Assembly: GCA_963664465.2 (NCBI GenBank)
Contig: CAXXSU010000004.1
Span: forward strand, 1-64,000
Length of the DNA: 64,000 bases
DNA from: CAVOAK01 sp963664465
GTDB lineage: Bacteria > Pseudomonadota > Alphaproteobacteria > UBA8366 > CAVOAK01
Direction of reading: 5' to 3'
Below the pieces are notes generated by a model that saw only the letters and a list, made by a program, of their open reading frames with translations, was not told where the DNA came from and searched no databases. Each line of letters opens with the position of its first letter. Position 1 is the stretch's first letter. This document shows, in pieces, positions 1 to 8,887 of the stretch. Made by a program: the position numbers and the translations under genes.

Positions 1-596
1 TGTATTCTTACGAACTGCAGCACGACTATCGTTGTCAGGCAGATAATCGCCATGACGACAAAATTACCGGCGAATACCACGGGCTCCAGCAAGTCTCGGC
101 TATACTTGGCGAGTTCCGGTCCGAGGATCGCCGAGACCACACCGCCCGCCAGCACGTACGAAATCGCACGGCTGCGATAGGCGACGTTCGCGGTATCCGC
201 CGCAGCAAACCGGTAATACTGCCAAAATGCCGTATGCGTGCCCAACAATGCAGCACCAACCGTATACAGCCAGAAACTCTCCTGAAAGATGGCGTAGACG
301 GTAAACAGCGCGGCAAAGGTTCCGATCGACTGGCCAAGCGTAAAGCCGACCCGACGGCCGTAACGCTTCATAAACAGCGATGCTGGAATGGTCGAAAACA
401 TCACCATTGTGAACATCACGCCAAGCGGCAGCGTCGCCAGGGTCTTGTCCGTGGCGAGCATGAACCCGGCAAGCGCATGAACGGTAATAATGAGCGACAT
501 TGTGGTCGCCGAAAGCGACTGGCAGGCCGCCAGAAGCAGAACATTGCGCCGCGTTGAGCCACGCCATTCAAGCGTCTCAGCCGATTCTGTTGTCAT
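1..596 (-). CDS. MFS transporter, partial (N-terminal half)
   Basis: The frame starts at the ATG at 596 and stays open to the window edge, so about 198 residues of a transporter of roughly 400 are visible. Long hydrophobic stretches alternate with short charged loops. The cytoplasmic loop after the second membrane segment reads MKRYGRRVGF, the conserved motif A of major facilitator superfamily carriers. It is therefore an inner-membrane secondary transporter; the substrate cannot be read. It lies 20 bp downstream of the FliL-like gene on the same strand and may be the tail of that transcript. The remainder lies outside the window. Confidence 0.75.
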   Translation of the reverse strand, partial: MTTESAETLEWRGSTRRNVLLLAACQSLSATTMSLIITVHALAGFMLATDKTLATLPLGVMFTMVMFSTIPASLFMKRYGRRVGFTLGQSIGTFAALFTVYAIFQESFWLYTVGAALLGTHTAFWQYYRFAAADTANVAYRSRAISYVLAGGVVSAILGPELAKYSRDLLEPVVFAGNFVVMAIICLTTIVVLQFVRI

Positions 597-616
597 GTTT
601 GATATATCCGCGCCAG

Positions 617-1072
617 CTATGGACTATTGCTTTCCAACGCGCCCTCGATGATTACGTCTATTATGATCTCCGGCCCAAGCGTGCGATCAGCAATACGCTT
701 CATCCGTTTCCTGACGGTGCGCGAATTGATGCCGGTCTTGTTGGCCGGGCGATCAGCAAAATAGCCGTGCAAGTCCATCAGGAATGCGTCCTTGAGTCGC
801 GGCATTAGCCGCTGCGCGCGATCTCGGGCCGCTTGATTCGCAACTTCGAGCGTTGTTTGCAACAGTATATATTTTGAAACCTTGCCATAACGGATTACAG
901 GTATCGAAAATGCATCGAGCTTGATGAATCGGAGCTGGTCGATTTCCGCCGGTATTTCCGATACGGCGGTTTTTTCATGTTCAACATCTCCGCCGCGCAG
1001 AAAGAAGAACCAACCCGCCGCACCGCCAAGGGCCAATACCGACACTACTGCGACCGCGATCACAATCCGCAT
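617..1072 (-). CDS. FliL-like single-pass membrane protein
   Basis: A 151-residue protein with one N-terminal membrane helix (about residues 4-25), then a soluble domain expected in the periplasm. The spacing of the segment around LMPRLKDAFLMDLHGYF and the ending around LGPEIIIDVIIEGALE resemble FliL, the small protein that stabilises the flagellar stator, but identity is weak. No flagellar genes adjoin it. The upstream neighbour has the same architecture, so the two look like a diverged pair. A generic membrane-anchored protein is the alternative. Confidence 0.5.
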   Translation of the reverse strand: MRIVIAVAVVSVLALGGAAGWFFFLRGGDVEHEKTAVSEIPAEIDQLRFIKLDAFSIPVIRYGKVSKYILLQTTLEVANQAARDRAQRLMPRLKDAFLMDLHGYFADRPANKTGINSRTVRKRMKRIADRTLGPEIIIDVIIEGALESNSP

Positions 1073-1190
1073 TCAGTAAGATCCCTCTGGCAGATACGCA
1101 ATTTGGTCGAGTAGCACACGCCGCCAAGAGCGTGACTTGAAACTCGCACCTACGGATTTCACAGACAAAACTACAGCCGTAATGCCGCTA

Positions 1191-1661
1191 TCAGTCGCTT
1201 CCCGATTCAACTTTGTAATCGTTTGGCTTTGCGGTCGGCTCGTCGACTTCAAGCCGCGCAATGGTACCCTCGCCAAGAAGCAAATTGTTGATCGCCGTGA
1301 TATGCATCGTGAAGTCGGCAATTCTCGCCTCAAGCGACGTATCGGAACGATCTGTCAAAAACTCTTCCAGGTCTTCCTTGTACGCAGTTCGCAACTGCGG
1401 CACTGCAGCGCGCACACGCTTGGCATCTTCAGCGGTCGTTGTGACCAAACCGATCGTCAACAAGGCTATGTTTACGATCCGGCCTTCCTTGCTCTCCGGC
1501 ACCAAGAGCGGCGCCAAGCCTATCACCAGCGAATCGTCTACCGCCGAATCGGAATCATTGCTCGCCATTGGCGCTCGCTCATGCTGCACCAAGTACCACC
1601 CACCACCCAGCACGACGATGATGGCGACGACCATCGCCAAAATCGTATTTTGGTTGCTCAT
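1191..1661 (-). CDS. FliL-like single-pass membrane protein, second copy
   Basis: I place the start at the ATG at 1661 (MSNQN...), because the longer in-frame extension is charged and would put residues ahead of the membrane helix. The 156-residue product has one membrane segment (about residues 6-25) and a periplasmic domain containing RVRAAVPQLRTAYKEDLEEF, similar in layout to its neighbour at 617-1072 and to FliL. It follows thiL closely on the same strand. Its role is unknown; a link to the stator is an inference from architecture only. Confidence 0.5.
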   Translation of the reverse strand: MSNQNTILAMVVAIIVVLGGGWYLVQHERAPMASNDSDSAVDDSLVIGLAPLLVPESKEGRIVNIALLTIGLVTTTAEDAKRVRAAVPQLRTAYKEDLEEFLTDRSDTSLEARIADFTMHITAINNLLLGEGTIARLEVDEPTAKPNDYKVESGSD

Positions 1662-1745
1662 TCGCTCAAATCCAATGAAGTTGCCGGGTCGTTGTATCAG
1701 GAACCGCTGTTCGCGCAACGGAATTTCTTTACTACAAGCTCTCAA

Positions 1746-2738
1746 TTAAGCGTGCGAATAGCCTTTGTTTGCGGGGGTAATGTCCGTTCCATTCGAATCG
1801 ACAACACACACTCCGGCGCCGTCGTGAACGCGACCGATCTCCGTTAACGGCAATCCAAGCAACTTTGCAAACGTAGCCATCAGATTTCTCGAAATTTCCG
1901 GAACGGTAACCGCAAGTTCGTAGTCGTCGCCGCCGCCTAGGACGTCGTCCATCGATACAATATTGCCGTCAAGTGCCGCCTTCGCCGCCGATGATAGTGG
2001 GAGTATTGCGGCGTCGACTTCAATCGCCACCCTTGACGCGTTTGCAATATGACCTAGGTCGGCCACCAAGCCATCGGATATATCGACGACGGCGTGCGCA
2101 ATACCACACAGTTTCCGCCCCAACGCCAGTCGTGGTTCCGGCTTCGCGTAGCGGCGACGCAGGTATTGCCGATCCAGTGCGGAAAGGGCAGCCGCCCGGC
2201 CTTTCGCCACGGCCAATCCGGCGGCACCATCACCAACGGTTCCGCTCACGTAAACAATATCGCCCACCTGTGCGCCCGACCTCTGCATGGCGTCGCCCCG
2301 AATAACATCACCCAACGCCGTCAGCGTAAGGGTAATGGGTCCGCTGGTTGCGACACTATCTCCACCGATCAACGTCACCGCAAACTCCGCCTGATCGCCA
2401 GCAAGACCTGCAGCGAAGGCGTCGAGCCAAGCATCCTCAACTTCCGCGGGGAGCGCGATGTTGAGCGTATAGCCGAAGGGCCGGGCACCCATCGCTGCCA
2501 AATCAGAGAGATTGACGCGCAGAAGTTTCTCGGCGATCGAGCCAGGGGCATCGTCGGATAGGAAGTGGACGCCGGCAATCAAGGTATCCGTCGTAACGAC
2601 CAAATCGTAACCGGCGCGGGGTCGCACGACAGCCGCATCATCGGCTAGACCGAACGCGCCCGGATATCCCGCCGCGAGCGGTGCAAATATGTTGGCAATC
2701 CTTTCGAACTCGCCGGTTTTTTTACGCCGCGACGTCAT
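1746..2738 (-). CDS. thiL: Thiamine-monophosphate kinase
   Basis: ThiL phosphorylates thiamine monophosphate to thiamine diphosphate with ATP, the last step of cofactor synthesis in the cytoplasm. The 330-residue length is normal. The family signatures are visible: LADDAAVV near the N-terminus, AGVHFL, ISDGLVADLGHI in the middle and GGGDDYEL near residue 270, which together form the Mg-nucleotide and substrate sites. Its ATG overlaps the end of nusB by 4 bp (2735-2738), so translation is probably coupled. The nusB-thiL order is common in alphaproteobacteria. Confidence 0.95.
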   Translation of the reverse strand: MTSRRKKTGEFERIANIFAPLAAGYPGAFGLADDAAVVRPRAGYDLVVTTDTLIAGVHFLSDDAPGSIAEKLLRVNLSDLAAMGARPFGYTLNIALPAEVEDAWLDAFAAGLAGDQAEFAVTLIGGDSVATSGPITLTLTALGDVIRGDAMQRSGAQVGDIVYVSGTVGDGAAGLAVAKGRAAALSALDRQYLRRRYAKPEPRLALGRKLCGIAHAVVDISDGLVADLGHIANASRVAIEVDAAILPLSSAAKAALDGNIVSMDDVLGGGDDYELAVTVPEISRNLMATFAKLLGLPLTEIGRVHDGAGVCVVDSNGTDITPANKGYSHA

Positions 2739-3229
2739 GATTGGATTTCACCAGACGGGTTCGATCGCAGCGTGCGGGCCAGTCGATCGAGGACGCCGTT
2801 GACAAGCGCCGGCTCCTTATTGCTGAAAAAAGCCTTGGCGATATCCACGTACTCGCTGATGACCACTGGCGCGTCGATATCCGAGCGGACAAGTAGTTCA
2901 TAAGCACCGGCCCGCAACGTAATCCGCAGTAGGGTCTCCAGCCGATCGACCGATCGCTGTTCCGAAAGAGCCACATCGATCATGGGATCAATGTCGGCAC
3001 GGCGATCTACCACGCCGTGCACCAAATCATTTATCAACGATGGATCGGGTCCAACAAACTCGACTTCGCCCTGGTCGTCTTCAACGCCGTGAGCAATTTC
3101 CTGCGCTTGCTCGATCGCTTGGTCAGGTGTGCCGCCAGCCAACTCCAACTGGTAGAGCGCCTGTACAGCGACCAGCCTCGCTGCGCTGCGCCGCTGCCCC
3201 GACAGCACCCGGCGGCGCTCCGCGCTCAT
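2735..3229 (-). CDS. nusB: Transcription antitermination factor NusB
   Basis: A 164-residue all-helical RNA-binding protein that joins NusE/S10 at boxA to keep RNA polymerase processive through rRNA operons. The N-terminal RRSAARLVAVQALYQLE and the C-terminal APVVISEYVDIAKAFFSNKE segments are diagnostic. It overlaps ribH by 4 bp upstream and thiL by 4 bp downstream, which fits one polycistronic message from the riboflavin genes. About 20 extra N-terminal residues relative to the shortest homologues are unremarkable. Confidence 0.95.
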   Translation of the reverse strand: MSAERRRVLSGQRRSAARLVAVQALYQLELAGGTPDQAIEQAQEIAHGVEDDQGEVEFVGPDPSLINDLVHGVVDRRADIDPMIDVALSEQRSVDRLETLLRITLRAGAYELLVRSDIDAPVVISEYVDIAKAFFSNKEPALVNGVLDRLARTLRSNPSGEIQS

Positions 3230-3693
3230 CTCGGATACAGTCCAAATCGGTATTTCAGCTCAATCATCTCCAGGCACGCGCTGGCAGCGCTTCCTCCCTT
3301 GTTACGCCCGTCAACGGCCGCGCGTTGCCACGCTTGATCGGCACTGTCGACGGTCAAAATTCCATACCCCACAGCCAACGAATATCGACAGGCCAGATCC
3401 TGCAGCCCGCGCGCGCTTTCCTGACATACATAGTCAAAATGGCTCGTTTCGCCCCGAATGACGCAGCCCAGGGCTACATAGCCGTCGAAACGCCTTCGCT
3501 GCGCGTCAAAGTCCATGCTGCGCACGGCATATTTGATCGCGGCCGGAAGTTCAAATGCACCGGGTACGCTATGGTGTTCATAGGTCGCGTGGGCAGCGTC
3601 CAAGGCCGCCACCGCGCCGCGCACAAGTTCATCGGCAATCTCGGAATAGAACCGTGCGTCAAGGATCAGAACATGTGGAGGCTGGTACTCCAT
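3226..3693 (-). CDS. ribH: 6,7-dimethyl-8-ribityllumazine synthase
   Basis: Condenses 5-amino-6-ribitylaminouracil with 3,4-dihydroxy-2-butanone 4-phosphate, the penultimate step to riboflavin. At 155 residues it has normal size. VPGAFELP (substrate pocket) and GCVIRGETSHFDYVC, with the catalytic histidine, are present. It sits directly after ribBA, which makes its four-carbon substrate, and before nusB. Confidence 0.95.
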   Translation of the reverse strand: MEYQPPHVLILDARFYSEIADELVRGAVAALDAAHATYEHHSVPGAFELPAAIKYAVRSMDFDAQRRRFDGYVALGCVIRGETSHFDYVCQESARGLQDLACRYSLAVGYGILTVDSADQAWQRAAVDGRNKGGSAASACLEMIELKYRFGLYPR

Positions 3694-3700
3694 AGCAAAG

Positions 3701-4825
3701 CTATTCGACCAAAATAGGACGCCGTTCCACCACTTTTAGACCGTACCCATCGATGCCGATGATGGTCTTCGGTGTATTGGAAAGAAGCACCATCTCTTTG
3801 ACGCCGAGGTCGAGAAGTATTTGTGCGCCCACACCGTAGTTGCGCAATTCGCTGTTTGCGCGGACTTGCTCGCCATTGACCATCGCGTCGCGGGCCTTGA
3901 TCTGATCTGATAGATGTGTTGCGTGCGGCTCCCGTATGAGGACCACCGCGCCGCGACCTTCGGCACCTATCATCTCCATCGCCCGCTGCAGCTCCCCTGA
4001 CTTACCGCTCTCGACCGAACCGAGTATGTCGTCGAGTGCGTTTTGAGCATGCATACGCACCAATGGCGGCGGTCCGCCGGATATATCGCCCTTAACCAGC
4101 GCTATGTGCTCGGCGTAGGCCACGCGATTGACGTAGATGATCATGCGAAAAGCTCCGCCATATCGGCTTTCGAGCTTGGACTCGACGGCACGTTCGATGA
4201 TCCGGTCATAGCTGCGGCGATAGGCGATCAGGTCGGCGATCGTCCCCATCTTCAGACCATGAAACTGCGCGAACTTGATGAGATCGGGACGCCGCGCCAT
4301 CGTGCCGTCGTCATTCATGATCTCGCAGATGACACCCGACGGGCTCAGCCCGGCGAGACGGGCAATATCCACCGCCGCCTCGGTATGGCCGGCACGCACC
4401 AGCACTCCACCGTCTTTGGCCAGCAAGGGGAATACATGGCCCGGCGTTGCAATATCTTCGGCTGTGCTCTTGGGATCGATCGCCACCGCGATCGAGCGGG
4501 CTCGATCTGGAGCTGAAATGCCGGTCGTCACGCCGTCGCGGGCTTCGATCGATACGGTGAACGCGGTTTGGTTCCTTTGTTCATTATGCCGAGACATCAA
4601 TGGCAGGCCGAGCTGCAGCACGCGCTCACCGGTCAGCGCCAGGCAAACAAGTCCACGGCCGTTCTTTGCCATGAAGTTGATAACCTCGGGTGTGGCCATC
4701 TGCGCGGGGATCACCAAATCGCCCTCATTTTCGCGTTGTTCGTCATCGACCAGGATCGACATCCGGCCGTTCCGCGCCTCCTCGATTATTTCCTCGATCG
4801 GACTGGTGACGTCGCTGAAAGTCAC
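3701..4825 (-). CDS. ribBA: RibBA: DHBP synthase with degenerate GTP cyclohydrolase II domain
   Basis: The N-terminal half (about residues 1-210) is a complete 3,4-dihydroxy-2-butanone 4-phosphate synthase, with DDEQRENEGDLVIPA and GHVFPLLAKDGGVLVRAGHT covering its metal and ribulose-5-phosphate residues. The C-terminal half begins like GTP cyclohydrolase II (EHIALVKGD, LVRMH), but where active enzymes carry three zinc cysteines this protein reads AQNALDDILGS, and the later arginine/glycine GTP loop is also changed. I infer that only the RibB activity remains and that a separate RibA must exist elsewhere. It has 10-bp or shorter gaps to ribE and ribH. Confidence 0.9.
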   Translation of the reverse strand: MTFSDVTSPIEEIIEEARNGRMSILVDDEQRENEGDLVIPAQMATPEVINFMAKNGRGLVCLALTGERVLQLGLPLMSRHNEQRNQTAFTVSIEARDGVTTGISAPDRARSIAVAIDPKSTAEDIATPGHVFPLLAKDGGVLVRAGHTEAAVDIARLAGLSPSGVICEIMNDDGTMARRPDLIKFAQFHGLKMGTIADLIAYRRSYDRIIERAVESKLESRYGGAFRMIIYVNRVAYAEHIALVKGDISGGPPPLVRMHAQNALDDILGSVESGKSGELQRAMEMIGAEGRGAVVLIREPHATHLSDQIKARDAMVNGEQVRANSELRNYGVGAQILLDLGVKEMVLLSNTPKTIIGIDGYGLKVVERRPILVE

Positions 4826-4834
4826 GGTCGCTTC

Positions 4835-5419
4835 CTAATTTTGCGAGAGCCGCGCAACATATCGGGCAAGCATGTCAACCTCAAGGTTGATCGGGTCGCC
4901 CTCGCGCGCGGAACCGAAGGTGGTCTGTTCGGCGGTATGAGGAATAACGTTTACGCCGAAGCGCAATCCCTCGACCTCATTGACGGTCAACGATACGCCG
5001 TCGAGCGCAACGGCGCCCTTAGGTGCAATGTATCGCGCAAGCTCAGTCGGCGCGTCGAATTCGAAGCGAATGCTGGATCCGTCTTCTCGCCGTCCGACGA
5101 CATGAGTAACGCCATCGACATGACCCATAACCAGATGGCCGCCAAGCTCATCACCGAGTTTGAGCGGTTTTTCAAGATTAACCGATGTACCTGGTTCCCA
5201 GCTTCCGAGCGTGGTGCAGGACAATGTCTCTGCCGAGGCCTCGCAGGCAAACCAGTCGACAGCGAACTCAACCACGGTTAGGCAAACACCGGCGCAGGCG
5301 ACGGAGGCGCCAATTGATGTGGACTGTCGGCAAATCGGCGATTCAATGACGATGCGCGACTGATCGTTTCCATTGACCGAGCGCACGCGTCCGATTTCGG
5401 TAATGAGACCGGTAAACAT
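4835..5419 (-). CDS. ribE: Riboflavin synthase, alpha subunit
   Basis: Catalyses dismutation of two lumazine molecules to riboflavin. The 194-residue protein starts with the invariant MFTGLITEIG and shows the internal duplication of two beta-barrel halves: GACVACAGVCLTVVE-like text in the first half is echoed by GAVALDGVSLTVNEVEG in the second. It is embedded between ribD and ribBA with gaps of about 10 bp. Confidence 0.95.
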   Translation of the reverse strand: MFTGLITEIGRVRSVNGNDQSRIVIESPICRQSTSIGASVACAGVCLTVVEFAVDWFACEASAETLSCTTLGSWEPGTSVNLEKPLKLGDELGGHLVMGHVDGVTHVVGRREDGSSIRFEFDAPTELARYIAPKGAVALDGVSLTVNEVEGLRFGVNVIPHTAEQTTFGSAREGDPINLEVDMLARYVARLSQN

Positions 5420-5428
5420 TTCGCTAGC

Positions 5429-6529
5429 TTAGCCTTGCCGGTAATAGGTTTCCAACAAGTCTTCGCCAAGCGGCCGCACGGGACCGCGCTTGAAGCGGCG
5501 GATCGCTGACAACTCTTCGGCACCATATGCCGACACGGCAGGAATTCCGTCGTCGCCCATTATGCTGCCGGCGCGGTACCAAAGAACGCGATCAATCAAG
5601 TTGCTGCGAATTAGAGCCCCGGAAAGGCGGCTGCCACCCTCCACCATCAGACGCGTGAGTCCGCGCTGTCCCAAAAGTTCGACGGCATCGACCAAACTGG
5701 GATGGAGATCGGCGCCGACCGAAACTTCGAGGAGCTCCACACCGAGATCTGCAAATGCCTTTATGCGCACAGGGTCGCCGCCGACCGAAGTTAACATCCA
5801 GGTCGGACGGCTTCCGGCAGTCGCGACGAGTTTCGAAGTCAATGGCGTACGCAGCCGGCTGTCGACGATCACACGCACTGGAGAACGGTCCTCAAGGCCG
5901 CTCAGCCGGCAATCCAGGTGTGGATCGTCCGCAACGACGGTTCCTACACCAACCATCACCGCGTCCTGAGTCGCCCGAACGAGATGAGCATGGGCGCGCG
6001 ACTCTTCGCCCGTTATCCAGCGGCTTTCACCGCGACTGTTCGCAATCCGCCCGTCCAAGGTTGTTGCCAGCTTGAGCGTGATGAGCGGACGCCCGGAACG
6101 CTGGCGCAGCAAGTAGCCGGCATTCACTTCGCTTGCCGCGTCGGCACAAACGCCCGCAGTCACTTCAATTTCAGCTTCTTTGAGTTGCGCGAGCCCCTGA
6201 CCCGCAACCCGCGGGTCCGGATCTTCAAGCGCCGAGACGACCCGCGCGACGCCAGCGGCCACTAACGCCCGCGTACAGGGCGGCGTCTCTCCATGATGAC
6301 TGCACGGTTCAAGGGAAACATACGCCGTCGCGCCGCGGGCCTCTTCGGCTGCACGGTCCAGGGCTTGCGTTTCCGCATGGGGCCGTCCACCGGGCTGCGT
6401 CCACCCCCGGCCGACGACGCGACCTATGGTCTGCCCATCGCCATCGTATTGGACGATCACACAGCCCACAGCCGGGTTCGGCCAAACGCGCCCCAGGGCG
6501 CGCCGCGCCAAACCCAGCGCAGCCCGCAT
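5429..6529 (-). CDS. ribD: Bifunctional riboflavin deaminase/reductase RibD
   Basis: The N-terminal cytidine-deaminase-like domain carries the zinc motifs GRPHAETQAL and PCSHHGETPPC. The C-terminal domain is the NADPH-dependent pyrimidine reductase (RPLITLKLATTLDGRIA; LMVEGGSRLSGALI). Together they convert the GTP-derived pyrimidine to the ribitylaminouracil precursor. I use the ATG at 6529, giving 366 residues, the usual length. An upstream GTG at 6583 would add 18 residues and overlap the end of nrdR, and I cannot exclude it. Any longer start would read through more of nrdR. Confidence 0.9.
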   Translation of the reverse strand: MRAALGLARRALGRVWPNPAVGCVIVQYDGDGQTIGRVVGRGWTQPGGRPHAETQALDRAAEEARGATAYVSLEPCSHHGETPPCTRALVAAGVARVVSALEDPDPRVAGQGLAQLKEAEIEVTAGVCADAASEVNAGYLLRQRSGRPLITLKLATTLDGRIANSRGESRWITGEESRAHAHLVRATQDAVMVGVGTVVADDPHLDCRLSGLEDRSPVRVIVDSRLRTPLTSKLVATAGSRPTWMLTSVGGDPVRIKAFADLGVELLEVSVGADLHPSLVDAVELLGQRGLTRLMVEGGSRLSGALIRSNLIDRVLWYRAGSIMGDDGIPAVSAYGAEELSAIRRFKRGPVRPLGEDLLETYYRQG

Positions 6530-6548
6530 GTGGACCGAATCCGACGGC

Positions 6549-7028
6549 CTAATCGGCTGAGTCGTCCGCGTCGTCTGTGACACTGATTTCGTCGGTAATG
6601 AATTCCTCGAAATCCCGCGCTTCGCGGAAGTTGCGATAAACCGATGCAAACCGCACATACGCGACCTGATCGAGCGTCGCCAACGCTTCCATTACCAACT
6701 CGCCAATATTCTCGCCCTGTATATCGCTCTCGCCCGAGCTTTCGAGCCGCCGCACGATGCCGTTAACGACGCGCTCCACGCGATCCGGATCGACAGGGCG
6801 TTTGCGCAGCGCTGTGTGCATCGATCGCGCGAGTTTATCGCGATCAAATCGCTCTCGCTGACCGTTCTTCTTGATGACTGTGAGCTCGCGTAGCTGGACC
6901 CGCTCAAACGTCGTGAAACGGGCACCACAATTTGCACAGTAACGCCTGCGGCGAATCGTCGAATTGTCCTCGGCAGGACGCGAATCCTTCACTTGGGTAT
7001 CGTTATGACCGCAAAAAGGACAACGCAT
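6549..7028 (-). CDS. nrdR: Transcriptional repressor NrdR
   Basis: A 159-residue regulator of ribonucleotide reductase genes. The N-terminus is a four-cysteine zinc ribbon (MRCPFCGHND ... YCANCGARF), followed by an ATP-cone domain (TVIKKNGQRERFDRDKLARS) that senses ATP/dATP. Length matches the family. The acidic tail (DDADDSAD) is short and non-diagnostic. It sits between glyA and ribD, a common neighbourhood in proteobacteria. Confidence 0.95.
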   Translation of the reverse strand: MRCPFCGHNDTQVKDSRPAEDNSTIRRRRYCANCGARFTTFERVQLRELTVIKKNGQRERFDRDKLARSMHTALRKRPVDPDRVERVVNGIVRRLESSGESDIQGENIGELVMEALATLDQVAYVRFASVYRNFREARDFEEFITDEISVTDDADDSAD

Positions 7029-7056
7029 GATCTTTAAGCCTTCTTCAAAACGTGTC

Positions 7057-8382
7057 TCACGCTAAGTCTGGATATATCGGAAAGCGTTCGCACAACTTCT
7101 TCACGCGGCCGCGTACCGATTTTTCGAGGCCCGCGTTCTTATCCGGCGCCGCCGACAACCCGTTCAAGACTTCGATAATCAACTCGCCGACTTGCTTGAA
7201 CTCGGCCTTGCGGAATCCACGGGATGTCGCAGCGGGACTGCCAAATCGGACGCCAGACGTCACGGTCGGCTTTTCCGGATCGAAGGGAATGCCATTTTTG
7301 TTGCAGGTGATTCCAGCACGTTCCAAGCAATCTTCGGCGATGTCACCAGTTAGACCCTTGGGCCGCAAGTCGACCAACATTAGATGCGTATCTGTGCCCC
7401 CGGAGACGATATCGAAGCCTCCTCGGACCATGGTTTCGGCCAGTTCTCTTGCATTTTCCATGACGTCGCGCGCATAGCTCTTGAACGCCGGCCGCAACGC
7501 CTCACCGAGGGCAACCGCCTTGCCAGCAATCACATGCATCAGCGGTCCACCTTGCGTGCCAGGGAAAATTGCCGAATTCACTCTCCGCGCAAGGTCTTCG
7601 TCATTCGAAAGAATCATCCCACCCCGCGGACCGCGCAGCGTCTTATGCGTGGTCGTCGTCACGACGTCAGCATGAGGAAATGGACTCGGGTGCAAACCCG
7701 TGGCGACCAATCCGGCGAAATGCGCCATATCGACCATAAGTATGGCGCCCACGGACTCTGCAATCGCCCGAAAGGCTTCAAAATCGATGGTCCTTGGGTA
7801 GGCCGAGCCGCCGCAGATGATGAGCTTGGGCTGGCATTCATGCGCCAATCTTTCGACTTCTCCCATGTCGATCAGCGCGTCTCGACGGCGAACGCCATAT
7901 TGTACCGCCTTGAACCAACGACCGGAGATATTCGGGCGGGCGCCATGGGTCAAATGCCCGCCGGCCGCAAGCGACATTCCCATAACCGTGTCGCCCGGCT
8001 CAAGCAGAGCGAAAAAGACGGCCGCGTTGGCCTGTGCGCCTGAATGTGGCTGGACGTTGGCAAAGTCACATTTGAATAGCTCTTTCGCACGATCGATTGC
8101 CAGCCGCTCGACGATGTCGACGAAGTCGCATCCGCCGTAATACCTGCGCCCCGGATAACCCTCGGCATACTTGTTGGTAAGGATCGAACCGGTCGCTTCA
8201 AGTACGGCACGGCTAACAATATTTTCCGAAGCGATCAATTCAACTTGGGTTTGTTGGCGATGCAACTCTTTACGCAGAGCCTCACTGACGCTTGCGTCAG
8301 CAGCCGCGAGATCGGCACTGAAAAATCCGGCGCCGGCTCGCCCGCCCTTGGCGTCGTCGTGGACCGGTGAACTTTGCTGCAT
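7057..8382 (-). CDS. glyA: Serine hydroxymethyltransferase
   Basis: A PLP enzyme that interconverts serine and glycine while charging tetrahydrofolate with a one-carbon unit. 441 residues. The PLP lysine lies in TTTTHKTLRGPRGG. TNKYAEGYPGRRYYGGC and the VDMAHFAGLVA segment that contacts PLP are conserved. One small variation is GVRFGSPAATSRGF where most homologues have GIRIGTPAGTTRG; this is near the substrate carboxylate site but keeps the arginines. The first ~15 residues are not conserved, so a slightly later start is possible. Confidence 0.95.
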   Translation of the reverse strand: MQQSSPVHDDAKGGRAGAGFFSADLAAADASVSEALRKELHRQQTQVELIASENIVSRAVLEATGSILTNKYAEGYPGRRYYGGCDFVDIVERLAIDRAKELFKCDFANVQPHSGAQANAAVFFALLEPGDTVMGMSLAAGGHLTHGARPNISGRWFKAVQYGVRRRDALIDMGEVERLAHECQPKLIICGGSAYPRTIDFEAFRAIAESVGAILMVDMAHFAGLVATGLHPSPFPHADVVTTTTHKTLRGPRGGMILSNDEDLARRVNSAIFPGTQGGPLMHVIAGKAVALGEALRPAFKSYARDVMENARELAETMVRGGFDIVSGGTDTHLMLVDLRPKGLTGDIAEDCLERAGITCNKNGIPFDPEKPTVTSGVRFGSPAATSRGFRKAEFKQVGELIIEVLNGLSAAPDKNAGLEKSVRGRVKKLCERFPIYPDLA

Positions 8383-8452
8383 GCTCTTAGCCTCGAATTC
8401 CGAAGTATTGAGTCAATCGCGGGACGCCTATGCGTTCGGGACGCCTGTGCGT

Positions 8453-8887
8453 TCAGGAAAGTTTGGCGACGCGCGGAACATGACGACCGCCCTCGAATTC
8501 AGTCACCAGAAATGTCTTCAGACTGTCGACAACCGTTTCCATTCCCATCGTGCGGGCGCCAAACGCGATGACGTTGGCATCGTTATGTTGCCGTGCGAGA
8601 TGTGCCTCGGTTGTGTTGTGGCAGACGACGGCACGCACGTTCCGGTGACGATTGGCAGCCATTGCTATACCGAACCCGCTGCCACAAATGGCGACACCTC
8701 GGTTTGCGCGGCCGTCGTCAAGCGCGCGCGCCAGCGCGTCGGCAAAATCGGGATAATCAACCGATTGTTCACTATGCGTGCCCAGATCCAATACTATGTA
8801 TCCCATGTCCTCAAGAAGCTCTTTCACGCTCTCCTTGAACGCGAAACCCGCGTGGTCGGATGCAACTGCAATTGTAACTGCGGCCAT
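8453..8887 (-). CDS. rpiB: Ribose-5-phosphate isomerase B
   Basis: A 144-residue RpiB/LacAB-type isomerase interconverting ribose 5-phosphate and ribulose 5-phosphate, the precursor that RibB uses downstream in the same gene block. The ASDHAGF start and ICGSGFGIAMAANR catalytic loop are present; most homologues read CGTGIGMSI there, so Ser replaces Thr. It is the first gene of the leftward cluster, so the promoter should lie in the region just to its right. Confidence 0.9.
   Translation of the reverse strand: MAAVTIAVASDHAGFAFKESVKELLEDMGYIVLDLGTHSEQSVDYPDFADALARALDDGRANRGVAICGSGFGIAMAANRHRNVRAVVCHNTTEAHLARQHNDANVIAFGARTMGMETVVDSLKTFLVTEFEGGRHVPRVAKLS

Noticed and set aside
3694..4835. FMN riboswitch controlling the riboflavin genes
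   Set aside because: Gaps between the rib genes are 10 bp or less, and the first gene of the block is rpiB, whose upstream region shows no RFN-element conserved core that I can recognise.
6530..6658. N-terminal extension of RibD by 43 residues
   Set aside because: It lies within the end of nrdR, shows no RibD similarity and would exceed the usual family length.
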